DNA of 62,249 nucleotides from Spirulina sp. CS-785/01 (lineage in GTDB: Bacteria; Cyanobacteriota; Cyanobacteriia; Cyanobacteriales; Spirulinaceae), in assembly GCF_028330525.1 (NCBI RefSeq), contig NZ_JAQMSD010000342.1:1-62249 (forward strand), in the 5' to 3' direction. The first letter of the stretch is position 1. Each line of letters begins with the position of its first letter. Of the stretch, positions 1 through 8,941 are shown piece after piece. The position numbers and the translations under genes are program-made. Below the pieces are notes generated by a model. The model saw nothing but the letters and a program-made list of their open reading frames with translations. It was not told where the DNA came from and did not search any database.

Positions 1-13
1 GGTAATGGGTAAT

Positions 14-88
14 AGGGGAGATGGAGGAGATAGGGGAGATAGGGGAGATGGAGGAGATAGGGGAGATGGAGGAGATAGGGGAGATGGA
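14..88. repeat. Purine-rich 9-bp tandem repeat
   Basis: Eight consecutive nonamers alternate between AGGGGAGAT and GGAGGAGAT, with all G and A apart from the final T on this strand. The same purine-rich motif recurs at about 4461-4533 and, as the complement, at 31794-31842. This is a dispersed low-complexity repeat of the intergenic regions and encodes nothing recognisable. Confidence 0.85.
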
Positions 89-153
89 GAAAACTAACAA
101 TATTTTATTCCCTGTTCCCTGTTCCGGAGTTCCCTGTTCCCTTTTTCACAAAG

Positions 154-177
154 AACTATCAACTATCAACTATCAAC
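154..177. repeat. STRR heptamer AACTATC x3
   Basis: Three copies of the heptamer AACTATC (TTGATAG... on the minus strand) overlap the end of the minus-strand hydrolase gene and supply its stop codon. The same heptamer recurs around 8933-8955, at the end of dusA. Confidence 0.8.
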
Positions 178-1022
178 CGTCCTAACGACGTATGACTTAT
201 AAACGCTTTGACTCGTTGTATATAAGTCTCACCCCCACATTCAGGGACATGATCATGATCTGCCCCTGGCACAAAGTATAAATCCTTAATGGGAGTAATG
301 GCTGCCTCATAGAGTTGCTGACTCATGTAGGAGGGAACACGCTGATCTGCTTCCCCATGAATGAAAAACATCGGCAGATTGAGGGTTTTAACGCGACTGA
401 GAGAGTCAAACTCATAGCGCAATAACCAGTCAATGGGAAACAGTTTGTAAATTTTGTCATGGTCCGCCATATCGCGCATCCGGGTAAACGAACTTTGGAT
501 GAGTAACGCGGCCAAGTCAGGGTTGTGGGTTGCCAGGTGTAGGGCGATCGCGCCGCCCAAAGAATGACCATACACTAAAATATCCTGGGGACTGATCTGG
601 CGATCCTGGGTTAAATACTCTAACGCCCGTTGGGCATCCATGTAAACTTGTTGTTCCGTAGGAAACTGTTTCCCCTGACTTTTCCCATATCCCCGATAGT
701 CCACCATCAACACCGATAAACCCAAGCGATAAAACACCACCGCTTGCACTAAATTGAGAGAGGCACTCATATTCAGGCCATTACCGTGTAAAAATAGCAC
801 CGTCCCCTTCCCTAGCGTCTGGGGTATCCACCAAGCGTGTAACTTTTCTTGGTCATTGAGTGTTAACCAGACCTCCTCATAGGGCATCCCCATTGCTTGC
901 GGGGTGGAATAAGTCTCCTGAGTGGGGAGAAACACTACCCGGTTTTGCCATTTCCACAACGCAAAGCAAATAAAACCATAAAGAGGGATAACAACTGCTA
1001 AACCAAGCCAAAGAAGCTGCAT
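159..1022 (-). CDS. Alpha/beta hydrolase, membrane-anchored
   Basis: A serine hydrolase of the alpha/beta fold, 287 residues, resembling the BEM46/ABHD13-type group. Residues about 4-24 form an N-terminal hydrophobic anchor. The oxyanion region is FLHGNG (about 77-82). The nucleophile elbow is GHSLGG with Ser154. An Asp in HGEADQRVP and a His in GADHDHV are the likely acid and base. The substrate cannot be predicted beyond an ester, thioester or peptide bond. The last residues (VDS, then stop) are read from a heptamer repeat, so the C-terminus has been set by that repeat. The gene appears monocistronic. Confidence 0.85.
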   Translation of the reverse strand: MQLLWLGLAVVIPLYGFICFALWKWQNRVVFLPTQETYSTPQAMGMPYEEVWLTLNDQEKLHAWWIPQTLGKGTVLFLHGNGLNMSASLNLVQAVVFYRLGLSVLMVDYRGYGKSQGKQFPTEQQVYMDAQRALEYLTQDRQISPQDILVYGHSLGGAIALHLATHNPDLAALLIQSSFTRMRDMADHDKIYKLFPIDWLLRYEFDSLSRVKTLNLPMFFIHGEADQRVPSYMSQQLYEAAITPIKDLYFVPGADHDHVPECGGETYIQRVKAFISHTSLGRLIVDS

Positions 1023-1294
1023 GAGTATTTGTGAAACAGTAAGACACTCTGAATCATCTTAGTGGATTTTGCCACAGAGGGGAGGGGACTAGGGGGAATC
1101 TTAACCTCAAACTACCAATTCAGACTCAGTGAGCGCAACGCCTCAGTTTTCTAAGGGTGCGTTATCTCTCTCGCTCTCTCTTAATCCAACTGTGCTGTGA
1201 ACCTCTATAGCAATATGCTCTTATTGGTGAAAAACAATATGTTCAGACTCAATCTTTACAGAATGGGGATTCAGCAGACTCATGTTTACAAATT

Positions 1295-2209
1295 ATGTCC
1301 TATGCCATATACTTAATAAAAAATACTCAAATCCATTACGATACTATGCTTCTCTCCACTCTCAATTATTTTTTGCGTCTGGCTCGTGAAGTGGGTTATT
1401 TTAATTTTGTGTACCGTTATTCTTTAAGAAGATTGTATAAACTCCTCAAAATTGATCAAAAAATTCGCTTAATGAATAATATTGAAATGATTCTTCCTTG
1501 GTCTAGCCAGTTTGGAACAGAAGTTTTTTTAAAGAAAAATAAAGTGGATTGGGGGAGCGAAGCGATTTTACTTAATTTTTTAGAGCAGGATAAGTCTTTT
1601 TTAGATGTGGGAGCAAACATTGGCTATTATAGCTTGCTTGCTGCTCCATCATCTAAGGAAGTATATATTTTTGAACCCGATCCAAGAGTGGTAGAAAATT
1701 TAAAAAAAAATCTTACCCAGTTTTCCAATACTTTCATCATTCAAGAAGCCTTGTATTCCCAATCAGGAGTGATGAAACTCAATCTAAGTATTACACCGGA
1801 AGTGAATTCTTTGGTTCGGACTAACTCTCACGATAATTCTATAGAAGTTAAGGTAAATACTCTAGATAATTTAATGTCAGAGTATCCAAACTTGACAGTA
1901 TCCTGTATAAAAACGGATGCTGAAGGAGCAGACTTTGAGATTCTTAGAGGGGGAAAAAATTTAATACTCCGCGATCAACCTTTAATTCTTTCAGAAGCCT
2001 ATCCAGAAAAACAACTGCTGAAATTTATTGAATCTGTGAACTTTTCTTGCTTTGCATTTGTAAAGTCTAAGGATATCAGTCGTTCTCATCTACCGCCCCA
2101 GTTTGTCAAAATTGAGTCACAACCCGTTAATCATAAAGTTAAGATGATTTTTTTAGTCCCCAATCGACTGTTAGCAGATTTTGAAAGCCTCGTTAAATCA
2201 GAAGGATAA
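1295..2209 (+). CDS. FkbM family methyltransferase
   Basis: A SAM-dependent methyltransferase of the FkbM family, 304 residues, of the type that O-methylates sugars or glycan-linked groups. The SAM-binding motif I is FLDVGANIGYYS (about residues 106-117), followed by YIFEPDP, and the conserved IKTDAEGADFEILRG appears near residue 207. The N-terminal 17 residues may not be translated: a second ATG at 1346 (MLLSTLNYF) is equally plausible and neither start has a clear ribosome binding site. It is AT-rich and stands apart from the glycan cluster at 10-29 kb, which has an FkbM paralogue at 12084. Confidence 0.85.
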   Translation: MSYAIYLIKNTQIHYDTMLLSTLNYFLRLAREVGYFNFVYRYSLRRLYKLLKIDQKIRLMNNIEMILPWSSQFGTEVFLKKNKVDWGSEAILLNFLEQDKSFLDVGANIGYYSLLAAPSSKEVYIFEPDPRVVENLKKNLTQFSNTFIIQEALYSQSGVMKLNLSITPEVNSLVRTNSHDNSIEVKVNTLDNLMSEYPNLTVSCIKTDAEGADFEILRGGKNLILRDQPLILSEAYPEKQLLKFIESVNFSCFAFVKSKDISRSHLPPQFVKIESQPVNHKVKMIFLVPNRLLADFESLVKSEG

Positions 2210-2253
2210 CATTATTAATATTAACATTATTAACATTAACATTAACATTATTA
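2208..2253. repeat. AACATTATTA-type tandem repeat
   Basis: An AT-rich stretch of imperfect hexamers (ATTAAC) starts at the stop codon of the FkbM gene and runs into the intergenic region. Confidence 0.6.
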
Positions 2254-2270
2254 GATGTGTTTACCCCTAA

Positions 2271-2305
2271 ATTCTCCCCCTTTGCGAGGGAAAAAGGAGG
2301 AGAAT
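2271..2305. terminator. Hairpin between convergent genes
   Basis: An inverted repeat pairs ATTCTCC with GGAGAAT around a CCCTTT...AAAAAGG core. It lies between the convergent FkbM and GHL10 genes, where a bidirectional terminator would be expected. No long T tract follows, so the role is inferred. Confidence 0.45.
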
Positions 2306-2359
2306 CAAAGGAAATTAATGCTAGGGGTGGGACAAAACACCAACAACTGGCAACCCACC

Positions 2360-3802
2360 CTATAACTCACAAAACCGCCTCGCGTGGTCGATTTCGGGTT
2401 CTTGCCAAGAATAGGCAAAATGACTCACCGAATTGATCTCGGAGGCTTGACGGCGGATGGCTTGCATTTGGGTTTCTAAGGGGGGGCGGTCTTCATCCCA
2501 CCGTCCCCAATATCCGGCTAATGCGGGGACAATGCGCGTGTTGCCATTGGCCCGGTTAATGACCCGTTCTACCTCCTCTACAATGCAATTGGGACTGCCA
2601 CAGAGGGCATAGGACATGGGATGCCATTCTAAATTGGGGGAGAAACTATCCCAGGGTTGAAGGCGAGAGTCAAACCCTTGGCGGCCTACAGGTTTATTGC
2701 CACCTGGGAAAAAGACAGCCCCTGCTGGAATGCCAGCCCGCATCACCACCGAGGAGGCTTGGTCAAGAAAATTAATCACCCCTTGGGCTGCATGGGCTAA
2801 GGTGAGAGACCAGAGTTCCTGTTGTAAACTGCCGCCTCCTTTTCCCTGCCATTGGGGACTCCCATCGTTGGGGTATTGACGACGGACGGCTTGGACATCT
2901 GCCCCACTAATAGACCCTTGGTTGAGGAAACGGTTAATTAATTCTCGGCCTTGGTTATTGCGGGCCCGGTCCAGGAGGGCGGCGCGAGAGGCTGATCCAT
3001 AAATCCACAGGTCTTGGACATTGGCGGCCACCGAGTCGGTCCCTTCGCCTCTGGGGTAGCGAATATAGTCAAAGAGGACTCCATCGGGACGGCGTTCAAT
3101 CACTTCTCGTAGGATGCTGTAATAGTCTAGTTGGGCTTGGCGGTTGTAGGGGTCGATAAAGGCTTGGGACCCGTCGGGGACGTATTCGATGCTGGTTTGG
3201 CCTTTGCCGTTGCGGGCGAGGACATTTTGGCGGTCAGGCCGGGCAGAGTAGGCGTAACCAAAGTTCATGCTGAATAGCCAGGCATAGGGGCGGAGACCTC
3301 GGGCCCGGGCTTTTTGGAGGGCATCGGCAAAGAGATCGACATTTTCGGCCCCAGGAGACCGGACAACGGAGGGCCAGGGGGTGGGGTTATCGGCTTCGGG
3401 GAGTAGGACTTGGGAGTCGTAGAAGACTTCAATATAGACTTCGTTATAGCCTTTGTTGACAATATCATCGAGAACTTTGTCTAACGCCCCTGGTTTTGCG
3501 TCACAGGGGTAGAGACGTAGCCAAATGGCTTGTTGTCGAGGCCAATTACGTGATCTGCATTGTTGTAAGGCTTGGGCGTGTTGTTGTAGGAGGGTTTGAT
3601 ATTGGGTTTTGGCTTGGGCATTGCCTTGGAAGGCTTGTTGGCGGAGTTGTTCTTTGCGCGCGATCGCATCCTGAGAGAGACGACAATAGGCCCCTTGGGT
3701 TTGGGCTAAGGTCGGTAATATCCCCGTGAAGGGCCAAGCAAGGATACTGCTGAGGGCTAATCCTGATGTGATCTTGGTCCAGAAATGTTGTCCCCTTGTC
3801 AT
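2360..3802 (-). CDS. Secreted family-10-like glycosyl hydrolase (GHL10)
   Basis: A 480-residue protein of the GHL10/DUF187-type putative glycosyl hydrolases, with a TIM-barrel-like domain. Residues 1-33 form a signal peptide ending near LAQTQ. The family signatures are IWLRLYPCDA, EVYIEVFYDS, LRPYAWLFSMNFGY and DGVLFDYIRYPRGEG, where the acidic residues of the barrel lie. It probably acts on a polysaccharide or on peptidoglycan-linked sugar outside the inner membrane; the substrate is not established for this group. A paralogue with a membrane anchor is at 38985. It is downstream of psb27 on the same strand but separated by 192 bp, so co-transcription is uncertain. Confidence 0.85.
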   Translation of the reverse strand: MTRGQHFWTKITSGLALSSILAWPFTGILPTLAQTQGAYCRLSQDAIARKEQLRQQAFQGNAQAKTQYQTLLQQHAQALQQCRSRNWPRQQAIWLRLYPCDAKPGALDKVLDDIVNKGYNEVYIEVFYDSQVLLPEADNPTPWPSVVRSPGAENVDLFADALQKARARGLRPYAWLFSMNFGYAYSARPDRQNVLARNGKGQTSIEYVPDGSQAFIDPYNRQAQLDYYSILREVIERRPDGVLFDYIRYPRGEGTDSVAANVQDLWIYGSASRAALLDRARNNQGRELINRFLNQGSISGADVQAVRRQYPNDGSPQWQGKGGGSLQQELWSLTLAHAAQGVINFLDQASSVVMRAGIPAGAVFFPGGNKPVGRQGFDSRLQPWDSFSPNLEWHPMSYALCGSPNCIVEEVERVINRANGNTRIVPALAGYWGRWDEDRPPLETQMQAIRRQASEINSVSHFAYSWQEPEIDHARRFCEL

Positions 3803-3994
3803 GTTGGTTTTTCGGTAGGAATGAGTAGCGAACGATTTATTTTTCAGGGGTGATGAGCAAAACCCCTAAATCTCTGTTTTTTTCTAGTGTTGCTCGAAGC
3901 TAACCGCCATCCTAGCAGACACACAATAGAAAAAATTCCCTCCCAGTTGATTGCTGTGGAGGGAAATGGGAACTCATATTAAACGAGAATGGGG

Positions 3995-4402
3995 TTAAAA
4001 TCCGCGTTTGAGGGAGATTTCCACATCCCGGAATTCTTGTTTTAAGCGTTTTTTCAATTTGTCGGACAAGGGCCGTTCACCGTAGGTGCTATAAAAGCCC
4101 GCTAAACTATTGAGGGCGGTTTGCATGGTGGTGAAGGACCGCAGGCCAGAGACTTGGTTATCTCGACGATATTGGGCGGTATATTCGTTAATTTGCTGAC
4201 GGGCTGTGTCGCGGATATCTTCGAGTTTGGGGGAGTCTTCCGGGGTTTCGATTAAGGTGTTTAAATTTTCAATGACGGTAAGGGTATCTTGGCGATAGTT
4301 TCCGGTGAGTCCGGTTTCACTGTTCGTTCCGCATCCGGTTAAGGCGATCGCCGCCACTAAAGCCAAGGCAACAACACGAGAGAGTAATGATCGTATAGAC
4401 AT
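3995..4402 (-). CDS. psb27: Photosystem II assembly lipoprotein Psb27
   Basis: Psb27 is a small lumenal lipoprotein that binds CP43 during photosystem II assembly and repair, before the manganese cluster forms. The 135-residue protein has a lipoprotein signal with lipobox LTGC (Cys24). The mature part has the family pattern LTGNYRQDTL...LIETPEDSP..., QINEYTAQYRRD, SFTTMQTALNSLAGFYSTYG and a basic C-terminus. Length is normal. It is one of the clearest markers of a cyanobacterial host. Confidence 0.93.
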   Translation of the reverse strand: MSIRSLLSRVVALALVAAIALTGCGTNSETGLTGNYRQDTLTVIENLNTLIETPEDSPKLEDIRDTARQQINEYTAQYRRDNQVSGLRSFTTMQTALNSLAGFYSTYGERPLSDKLKKRLKQEFRDVEISLKRGF

Positions 4403-4460
4403 AAAATCTTCTCAAATCAATATTACTTCAGGATATGTTTTATCCTATCAGTGATTGAGC

Positions 4461-4533
4461 TTAGGGAGCAGGGGGAGCGTCGGGAGATGGGGAGATGGGG
4501 GAGTCGGGAGTCGGGAGATAGGGGAGATGGGGA
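4461..4533. repeat. Purine-rich GGGAGAT-type repeat
   Basis: Imperfect GGGGAGAT/GGGAGTC units lie between psb27 and the cyclase gene, of the same family as the repeat at 14-88. Confidence 0.6.
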
Positions 4534-4639
4534 GTAACAACTGTTCCCTGTTTACCAATTCCCCATGACCGATTACTGATTCTCCCCTAATGTGACAGAA
4601 TCGTAGATAAGATAAGTAGCGTCCCGGAATAACCTAATC

Positions 4640-6313
4640 ATGACTGATGCTCCAGCGACCGAGGAGAAAGGCATTATTTTGGTCGTTGATGATCTGCCCA
4701 ATAACTTGCGTTTATTGTCCTTTGTTCTCAAAAAAGCCGGATATGAGGTGCGTTTAGCTCCCAATGGCACAATGGCCTTGGCGAGTTTAGAACGATTTAC
4801 CCCCGATCTTATTCTGCTAGACATTATGATGCCTGATCTCGATGGGTATGAAGTCTGTCAACAACTGAAAGAGAATTCCAACACCCATGATATTCCTGTG
4901 ATCTTTTTAAGTGCGTTGACGGAGGGAGAGGATAAGGCGAAAGCCTTTCGTGCTGGGGGGGTGGACTATGTGAGTAAACCGTTTCAAACCGAGGAGGTGT
5001 TGGCGAGGGTGGAAAATCAGTTAATGTTACGATCGCTGCAAAAACAACTCCAGCAACAAAATGAAACCCTCAAGGGCCAAAATGAACAACTCCAACAAGC
5101 TCAACGGGAAACTCGTCTCCTGTTGGATGTGACTCAGGCGTTGAGTCGGGAGGAGTCGCTGAAAATTGCGATCGCGTCTATTCTAGAGTTAGTCTGTCAG
5201 TATATTCTCTGGGACTACGGCGAAGCCTGGCTCTCTAACCCCGATTCAACGACATTAACTTGTATTACCAGCAATCACAGCCATGATTCGTCCTTTGAAA
5301 CCTTCTGGCAATATAGCCAAACCCTCACCTTTAGGATAGGCTCAGGACTGCCAGGCCGGGTGTGGCAATCTCGCACCCCTGAATGGTTGGAAGATTGTTC
5401 CCGTGAACCGGAATCTGTGTTTCACCGTTGCCAAGTGGCGGCAGAAACGGGGTTAAAGGCGGCCTTTGGTGTGCCAATTTTAGCCGATGAGGAGGTAGTG
5501 GCGGTGTTGATTTTTTATCAAACCCAGGCCAGTCCCTATCAACCGCGAACGGTGGAATTAGTTGATGCGATCGCTACCCAACTGGGAGAATTAATCCAAC
5601 GGAAACAAATCGAAGAAGAACTCCAAGAACAAAAAGCCCAAACCGAACAACTCCTCCTCAATATCCTACCCCAAACCATCGCCAAACGCCTCCAACAGGG
5701 CGAAAGTCCCATTGCTGACCAATTAACGGAAGTCACGGTCTTATTTGCCGATTTAGTCGGGTTTACGGAGTTTTCCAGCCAAAAAACCCCTGCCGAATTG
5801 GTGGAAATTCTCAATGTAATTTTTTCCGAGTTTGATCAACTCAGTGATCAATACGGGCTAGAAAAAATCAAAACCATCGGAGACGCTTATATGGTGGTGG
5901 GGGGAGTCCCCACCAGTGTTGCCACGGAGAAGAATACAGAGGAGAATGAAGATATCGTCGTGTGTACAGCCTGCATGGCCTTGAAAATGCAGCAGGTACT
6001 CGCCCAATATAATCAGGAAACCGGGGAAAATATTGAAGTGCGCATTGGCATTCATGCCGGGGCCGTAGTCGCTGGAGTGCTAGGGTTGAGTAAATTTAGT
6101 TACGATCTCTGGGGGGATACGGTGAATATTGCCTCCCGCATGGAGTCGAGTAGTTTACCTGGAAAAATTCAGGTGACAGAGACAGTGTATGAACGCCTCA
6201 AAGACCAGTTTAGCTTTGAACCGCGAGGACTGGTGGACGTGAAAGGGAAAGGGGAGATGCAAACCTACTGGTTACAGAGGCAGTTACAGGGGCAGGAAAC
6301 CCTAAAGGGCTGA
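4640..6313 (+). CDS. REC-GAF-class III adenylate cyclase
   Basis: A 557-residue signalling protein that probably makes cAMP. An N-terminal receiver domain (about 12-130) has phosphoacceptor Asp61 in LILLDIMMPD. Coiled-coil segments follow, then a GAF domain (about 165-320), another coiled coil, and a class III cyclase domain (about 360-550). The metal-binding aspartates are Asp371 (LFADLVGF) and Asp415 (IGDAYM). The substrate-selecting pair is Lys411 (IKTIGD) and Asp493 (LWGDTVN), the adenine-type combination. Asn496 and Arg500 in the TVNIASRM stretch fit the transition-state residues. It thus couples a phosphorelay input and a GAF ligand to cAMP output. No cognate kinase is adjacent. Confidence 0.92.
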   Translation: MTDAPATEEKGIILVVDDLPNNLRLLSFVLKKAGYEVRLAPNGTMALASLERFTPDLILLDIMMPDLDGYEVCQQLKENSNTHDIPVIFLSALTEGEDKAKAFRAGGVDYVSKPFQTEEVLARVENQLMLRSLQKQLQQQNETLKGQNEQLQQAQRETRLLLDVTQALSREESLKIAIASILELVCQYILWDYGEAWLSNPDSTTLTCITSNHSHDSSFETFWQYSQTLTFRIGSGLPGRVWQSRTPEWLEDCSREPESVFHRCQVAAETGLKAAFGVPILADEEVVAVLIFYQTQASPYQPRTVELVDAIATQLGELIQRKQIEEELQEQKAQTEQLLLNILPQTIAKRLQQGESPIADQLTEVTVLFADLVGFTEFSSQKTPAELVEILNVIFSEFDQLSDQYGLEKIKTIGDAYMVVGGVPTSVATEKNTEENEDIVVCTACMALKMQQVLAQYNQETGENIEVRIGIHAGAVVAGVLGLSKFSYDLWGDTVNIASRMESSSLPGKIQVTETVYERLKDQFSFEPRGLVDVKGKGEMQTYWLQRQLQGQETLKG

Positions 6314-6461
6314 GACTCCCAAAGGGGGCGATGGCCTTTAAAATGGGAAAATAGCCAAAATCGATCCTATGCCATCGAAAACTGAGTATTGTATAACATT
6401 ACCGGGATACGTTCGAGCAGAGCCAACTCTGGAAAACCTCATGATTAAGGGCTGATCTCAC

Positions 6462-6498
6462 TGATTACTGATTACTGATTACTGATTACTGATTACTG
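6462..6498. repeat. STRR heptamer TGATTAC x5
   Basis: Five perfect TGATTAC heptamers end 4 bases before the gatB start codon, so the repeat fills the space where a ribosome binding site would lie. Confidence 0.9.
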
Positions 6499-6502
6499 TA
6501 AT

Positions 6503-7987
6503 ATGACTACAGCCGCACCCGTTAAAACCAAATATGAAGCCGTCATTGGGTTAGAAACCCATTGTCAATTGAACACCAAGACTAAAATTTTTAGTCCCAT
6601 TTCGACGGAATTTGGCGCACCCCCCAACACCAACGTCTCTCCCATCTGTTTGGGATATCCTGGGGTTCTCCCGGTATTAAACGAAAAAGTCCTCGAATAT
6701 GCCGTTAAAGCCGGACTCGCCTTAAATTGCCAAATCGCCCCTTATAGTAAATTTGACCGCAAACAGTATTTTTATCCCGATTTACCGAAAAATTATCAAA
6801 TCTCTCAATACGACTTACCCATCGCAGAACACGGATGGTTAGAAATTGAGTTAGTGCAAGACGATGAACCCATCCGCAAAAAAATCGGCATCACTCGCCT
6901 GCACATGGAAGAAGATGCAGGGAAATTAGTCCATGCAGGCAGCGATCGCTTGTCCGGGTCCACCCACTCCCTTGTCGATTTTAACCGCGCAGGAGTCCCC
7001 CTCCTGGAAATCGTCTCTGAACCCGATATCCGCACCGGAGAGGAGGCCGCCGAATATGGCCAAGAATTACGTCGCATTGTCCGGTATTTAGGCATTAGTG
7101 ACGGCAATATGCAAGAAGGGTCCCTCCGTTGTGATGTGAATATTTCTGTGCGGCCAGTGGGACAAACAGAATTTGGGACTAAAGTCGAGATTAAGAACAT
7201 GAACTCCTTTAGTGCCATTCAAAAAGCCATTGACTACGAAATCGAACGGCAAATTAAATGTCTTGAGGACAATAAACCCATCTTCCAAGAAACCCGCCTC
7301 TGGGAAGAAGGGAGTCAAAAAACTATCTCCATGCGGAGTAAAGAGGGATCAAGTGATTATCGCTATTTCCCCGAACCTGATCTCCCTCCCATCGAAGTCT
7401 CCCCCGAACAACTAGAACAATGGAAATCAGAACTCCCTGAACTCCCCGCCGAAAAACGCCATCGGTATGAAGAACAATTCGGGTTATCGGCCTATGATGC
7501 GCGAGTCCTCACCGATGACCGAACCACGACCGAATATTTTGAAGCGGCCATTGCCCTAGATGCTGACCCCAAACAAGTGGCGAATTGGGTCATGGGAGAC
7601 ATTGCGGCCTACCTCAACAGTGAAAAACTCACCATCACCGAAATTGCCTTAAAACCCGCCATTCTAGCCGAATTGGTGCAACTCATTGAGAAAGGCACAA
7701 TTAGCGGTAAAATTGCCAAAGAAATCCTCCCTGAACTCCTGACCACAGAAATTGAGTCCCTCGAAAAATTTGTCGAAAGTAAGGGAATGACCCAAATTTC
7801 TGACACAGGAGAACTAGAGAAAATGATCGATGAACTCCTCGCGGAAAATCCCGACAAAGTGGAGAAATTCCGCAACGGTAAAACCAAGTTACAAGGCTTT
7901 TTTGTTGGTCAAATCATGAAAAAAACCAGTGGCCGTGCCGACCCCAAATTAACCAACCAACTCCTCGGCAAAAAACTCAAAGGATAA
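6503..7987 (+). CDS. gatB: Asp/Glu-tRNA amidotransferase subunit B
   Basis: GatB is the kinase/transamidase subunit of GatCAB, which converts Glu-tRNA(Gln) and Asp-tRNA(Asn) to the amidated forms. The 494-residue length is normal. The N-terminal cradle begins YEAVIGLETHCQLNTKTKIF and includes the conserved DFNRAGVPLLEIVSEPD, GSLRCDVNISVR and KVEIKNMNSF motifs. The C-terminal YqeY-like tail ends in KTSGRADPKLTNQLL. There is no Shine-Dalgarno sequence: a heptamer repeat sits directly before the ATG. Confidence 0.97.
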   Translation: MTTAAPVKTKYEAVIGLETHCQLNTKTKIFSPISTEFGAPPNTNVSPICLGYPGVLPVLNEKVLEYAVKAGLALNCQIAPYSKFDRKQYFYPDLPKNYQISQYDLPIAEHGWLEIELVQDDEPIRKKIGITRLHMEEDAGKLVHAGSDRLSGSTHSLVDFNRAGVPLLEIVSEPDIRTGEEAAEYGQELRRIVRYLGISDGNMQEGSLRCDVNISVRPVGQTEFGTKVEIKNMNSFSAIQKAIDYEIERQIKCLEDNKPIFQETRLWEEGSQKTISMRSKEGSSDYRYFPEPDLPPIEVSPEQLEQWKSELPELPAEKRHRYEEQFGLSAYDARVLTDDRTTTEYFEAAIALDADPKQVANWVMGDIAAYLNSEKLTITEIALKPAILAELVQLIEKGTISGKIAKEILPELLTTEIESLEKFVESKGMTQISDTGELEKMIDELLAENPDKVEKFRNGKTKLQGFFVGQIMKKTSGRADPKLTNQLLGKKLKG

Positions 7988-8031
7988 TCGGTTTTCTCCC
8001 AAGGAGATTATCGTCTAAAATCCTTGTAAAT

Positions 8032-8059
8032 TAAGCCTTGGGTTTAAACCCAGGGCTTA
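8032..8059. terminator. Palindromic hairpin after gatB
   Basis: A near-perfect inverted repeat, TAAGCCTTGGGTTT against AAACCCAGGGCTTA (14 pairs, one G-T), lies between gatB and rnc. The same core (GCCTTGGGTTTTAACCCAAGGC in two halves) recurs at 40514-40535, so it is a dispersed repeat that may also act as a terminator. Confidence 0.55.
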
Positions 8060-8204
8060 CTACACACCGATCAATAATAGCTGAACAGTTACATCCCAAC
8101 TAGAACAATTACTTAATAATCAGTCAATATATTATAACTCAAGCAAACAATACCCCATGGTCTTGGGAATTGGGAAACTAAAGATAGCAAAAGGAATAAT
8201 AAAA

Positions 8205-8900
8205 ATGCCCAATTTACCAAAATTCAAAAACAAACAACTATTAGAAACCGCCTTAACTCATCGTTCTTACGTCAACGAACACCCCAACCTTGAAGATAAT
8301 GAAAGACTAGAAATCTTAGGGGATAGTGTTCTTAACTTTATTGTCACCTCTTACTTATATAAAACCTATCCTGACTTACCCGAAGGAGAAATCACTCGAC
8401 AACGATCAAAATTAGTCGATGAAGCCCAATTATTTTGCTTTGCCCAAGATTTAAACTTAGGGGATAAAATACAATTAGGGAAAGGTGCAGAACGGGATGG
8501 AAGCCGACAAAAACCGTCTGTATTAAGTGATACTTTAGAAGCTATTTTAGGCGCGTATTATTTAGACCAAGGGATAGAGGCCGTTAGACAATATTTAGAA
8601 CCTCTCATCGCTTCTGCTATTAAAACCGACGCAACCCCTAAACAGTATGAAGACTCCCCCCATATCGACCCCAAAAGCCGCCTTCAGCAATGGATGTTAA
8701 AATATATCAGTAAAGATAATCCCATCTACGAAATTATCAGCGAAACCGGCCCAGACCACGACAAAGAATTTACAGCGAAAGTAATGGTTGAGGGACAGGT
8801 GTATGGGAAAGGGAAAGGAAAAAGCAAAAAAGAAGCAGAAAAACAAGCCGCCACGAATGCCTTACGTCGGTTAGGACTAGATCGGACTGTTTTAAGTTAA
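8205..8900 (+). CDS. rnc: Ribonuclease III
   Basis: The standard RNase III that cuts double-stranded RNA in rRNA and mRNA processing. The 231-residue form starts at the ATG at 8205, chosen because AAAGGA lies about 9 bases upstream; an earlier in-frame ATG at 8157 lacks one. The catalytic domain has LETALTHRSY, NERLEILGDSVLNF and SDTLEAILGAYYLDQG, with all four acidic residues present. The C-terminal dsRBD ends in KGKSKKEAEKQAATNAL. It gives an intact comparison for the RNase III domain of the fusion at 52832, where one of these acids is changed. Confidence 0.93.
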   Translation: MPNLPKFKNKQLLETALTHRSYVNEHPNLEDNERLEILGDSVLNFIVTSYLYKTYPDLPEGEITRQRSKLVDEAQLFCFAQDLNLGDKIQLGKGAERDGSRQKPSVLSDTLEAILGAYYLDQGIEAVRQYLEPLIASAIKTDATPKQYEDSPHIDPKSRLQQWMLKYISKDNPIYEIISETGPDHDKEFTAKVMVEGQVYGKGKGKSKKEAEKQAATNALRRLGLDRTVLS

Positions 8901-8941
8901 TTGGGTTATTTGTTCTTGGTTCTTTTTTCAATTATCAACTA

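Noticed and set aside
6462-6498. Possible CRISPR array
   Set aside because: Heptamers are contiguous without spacers; the same is true of the other tandem repeats. No cas gene is present.
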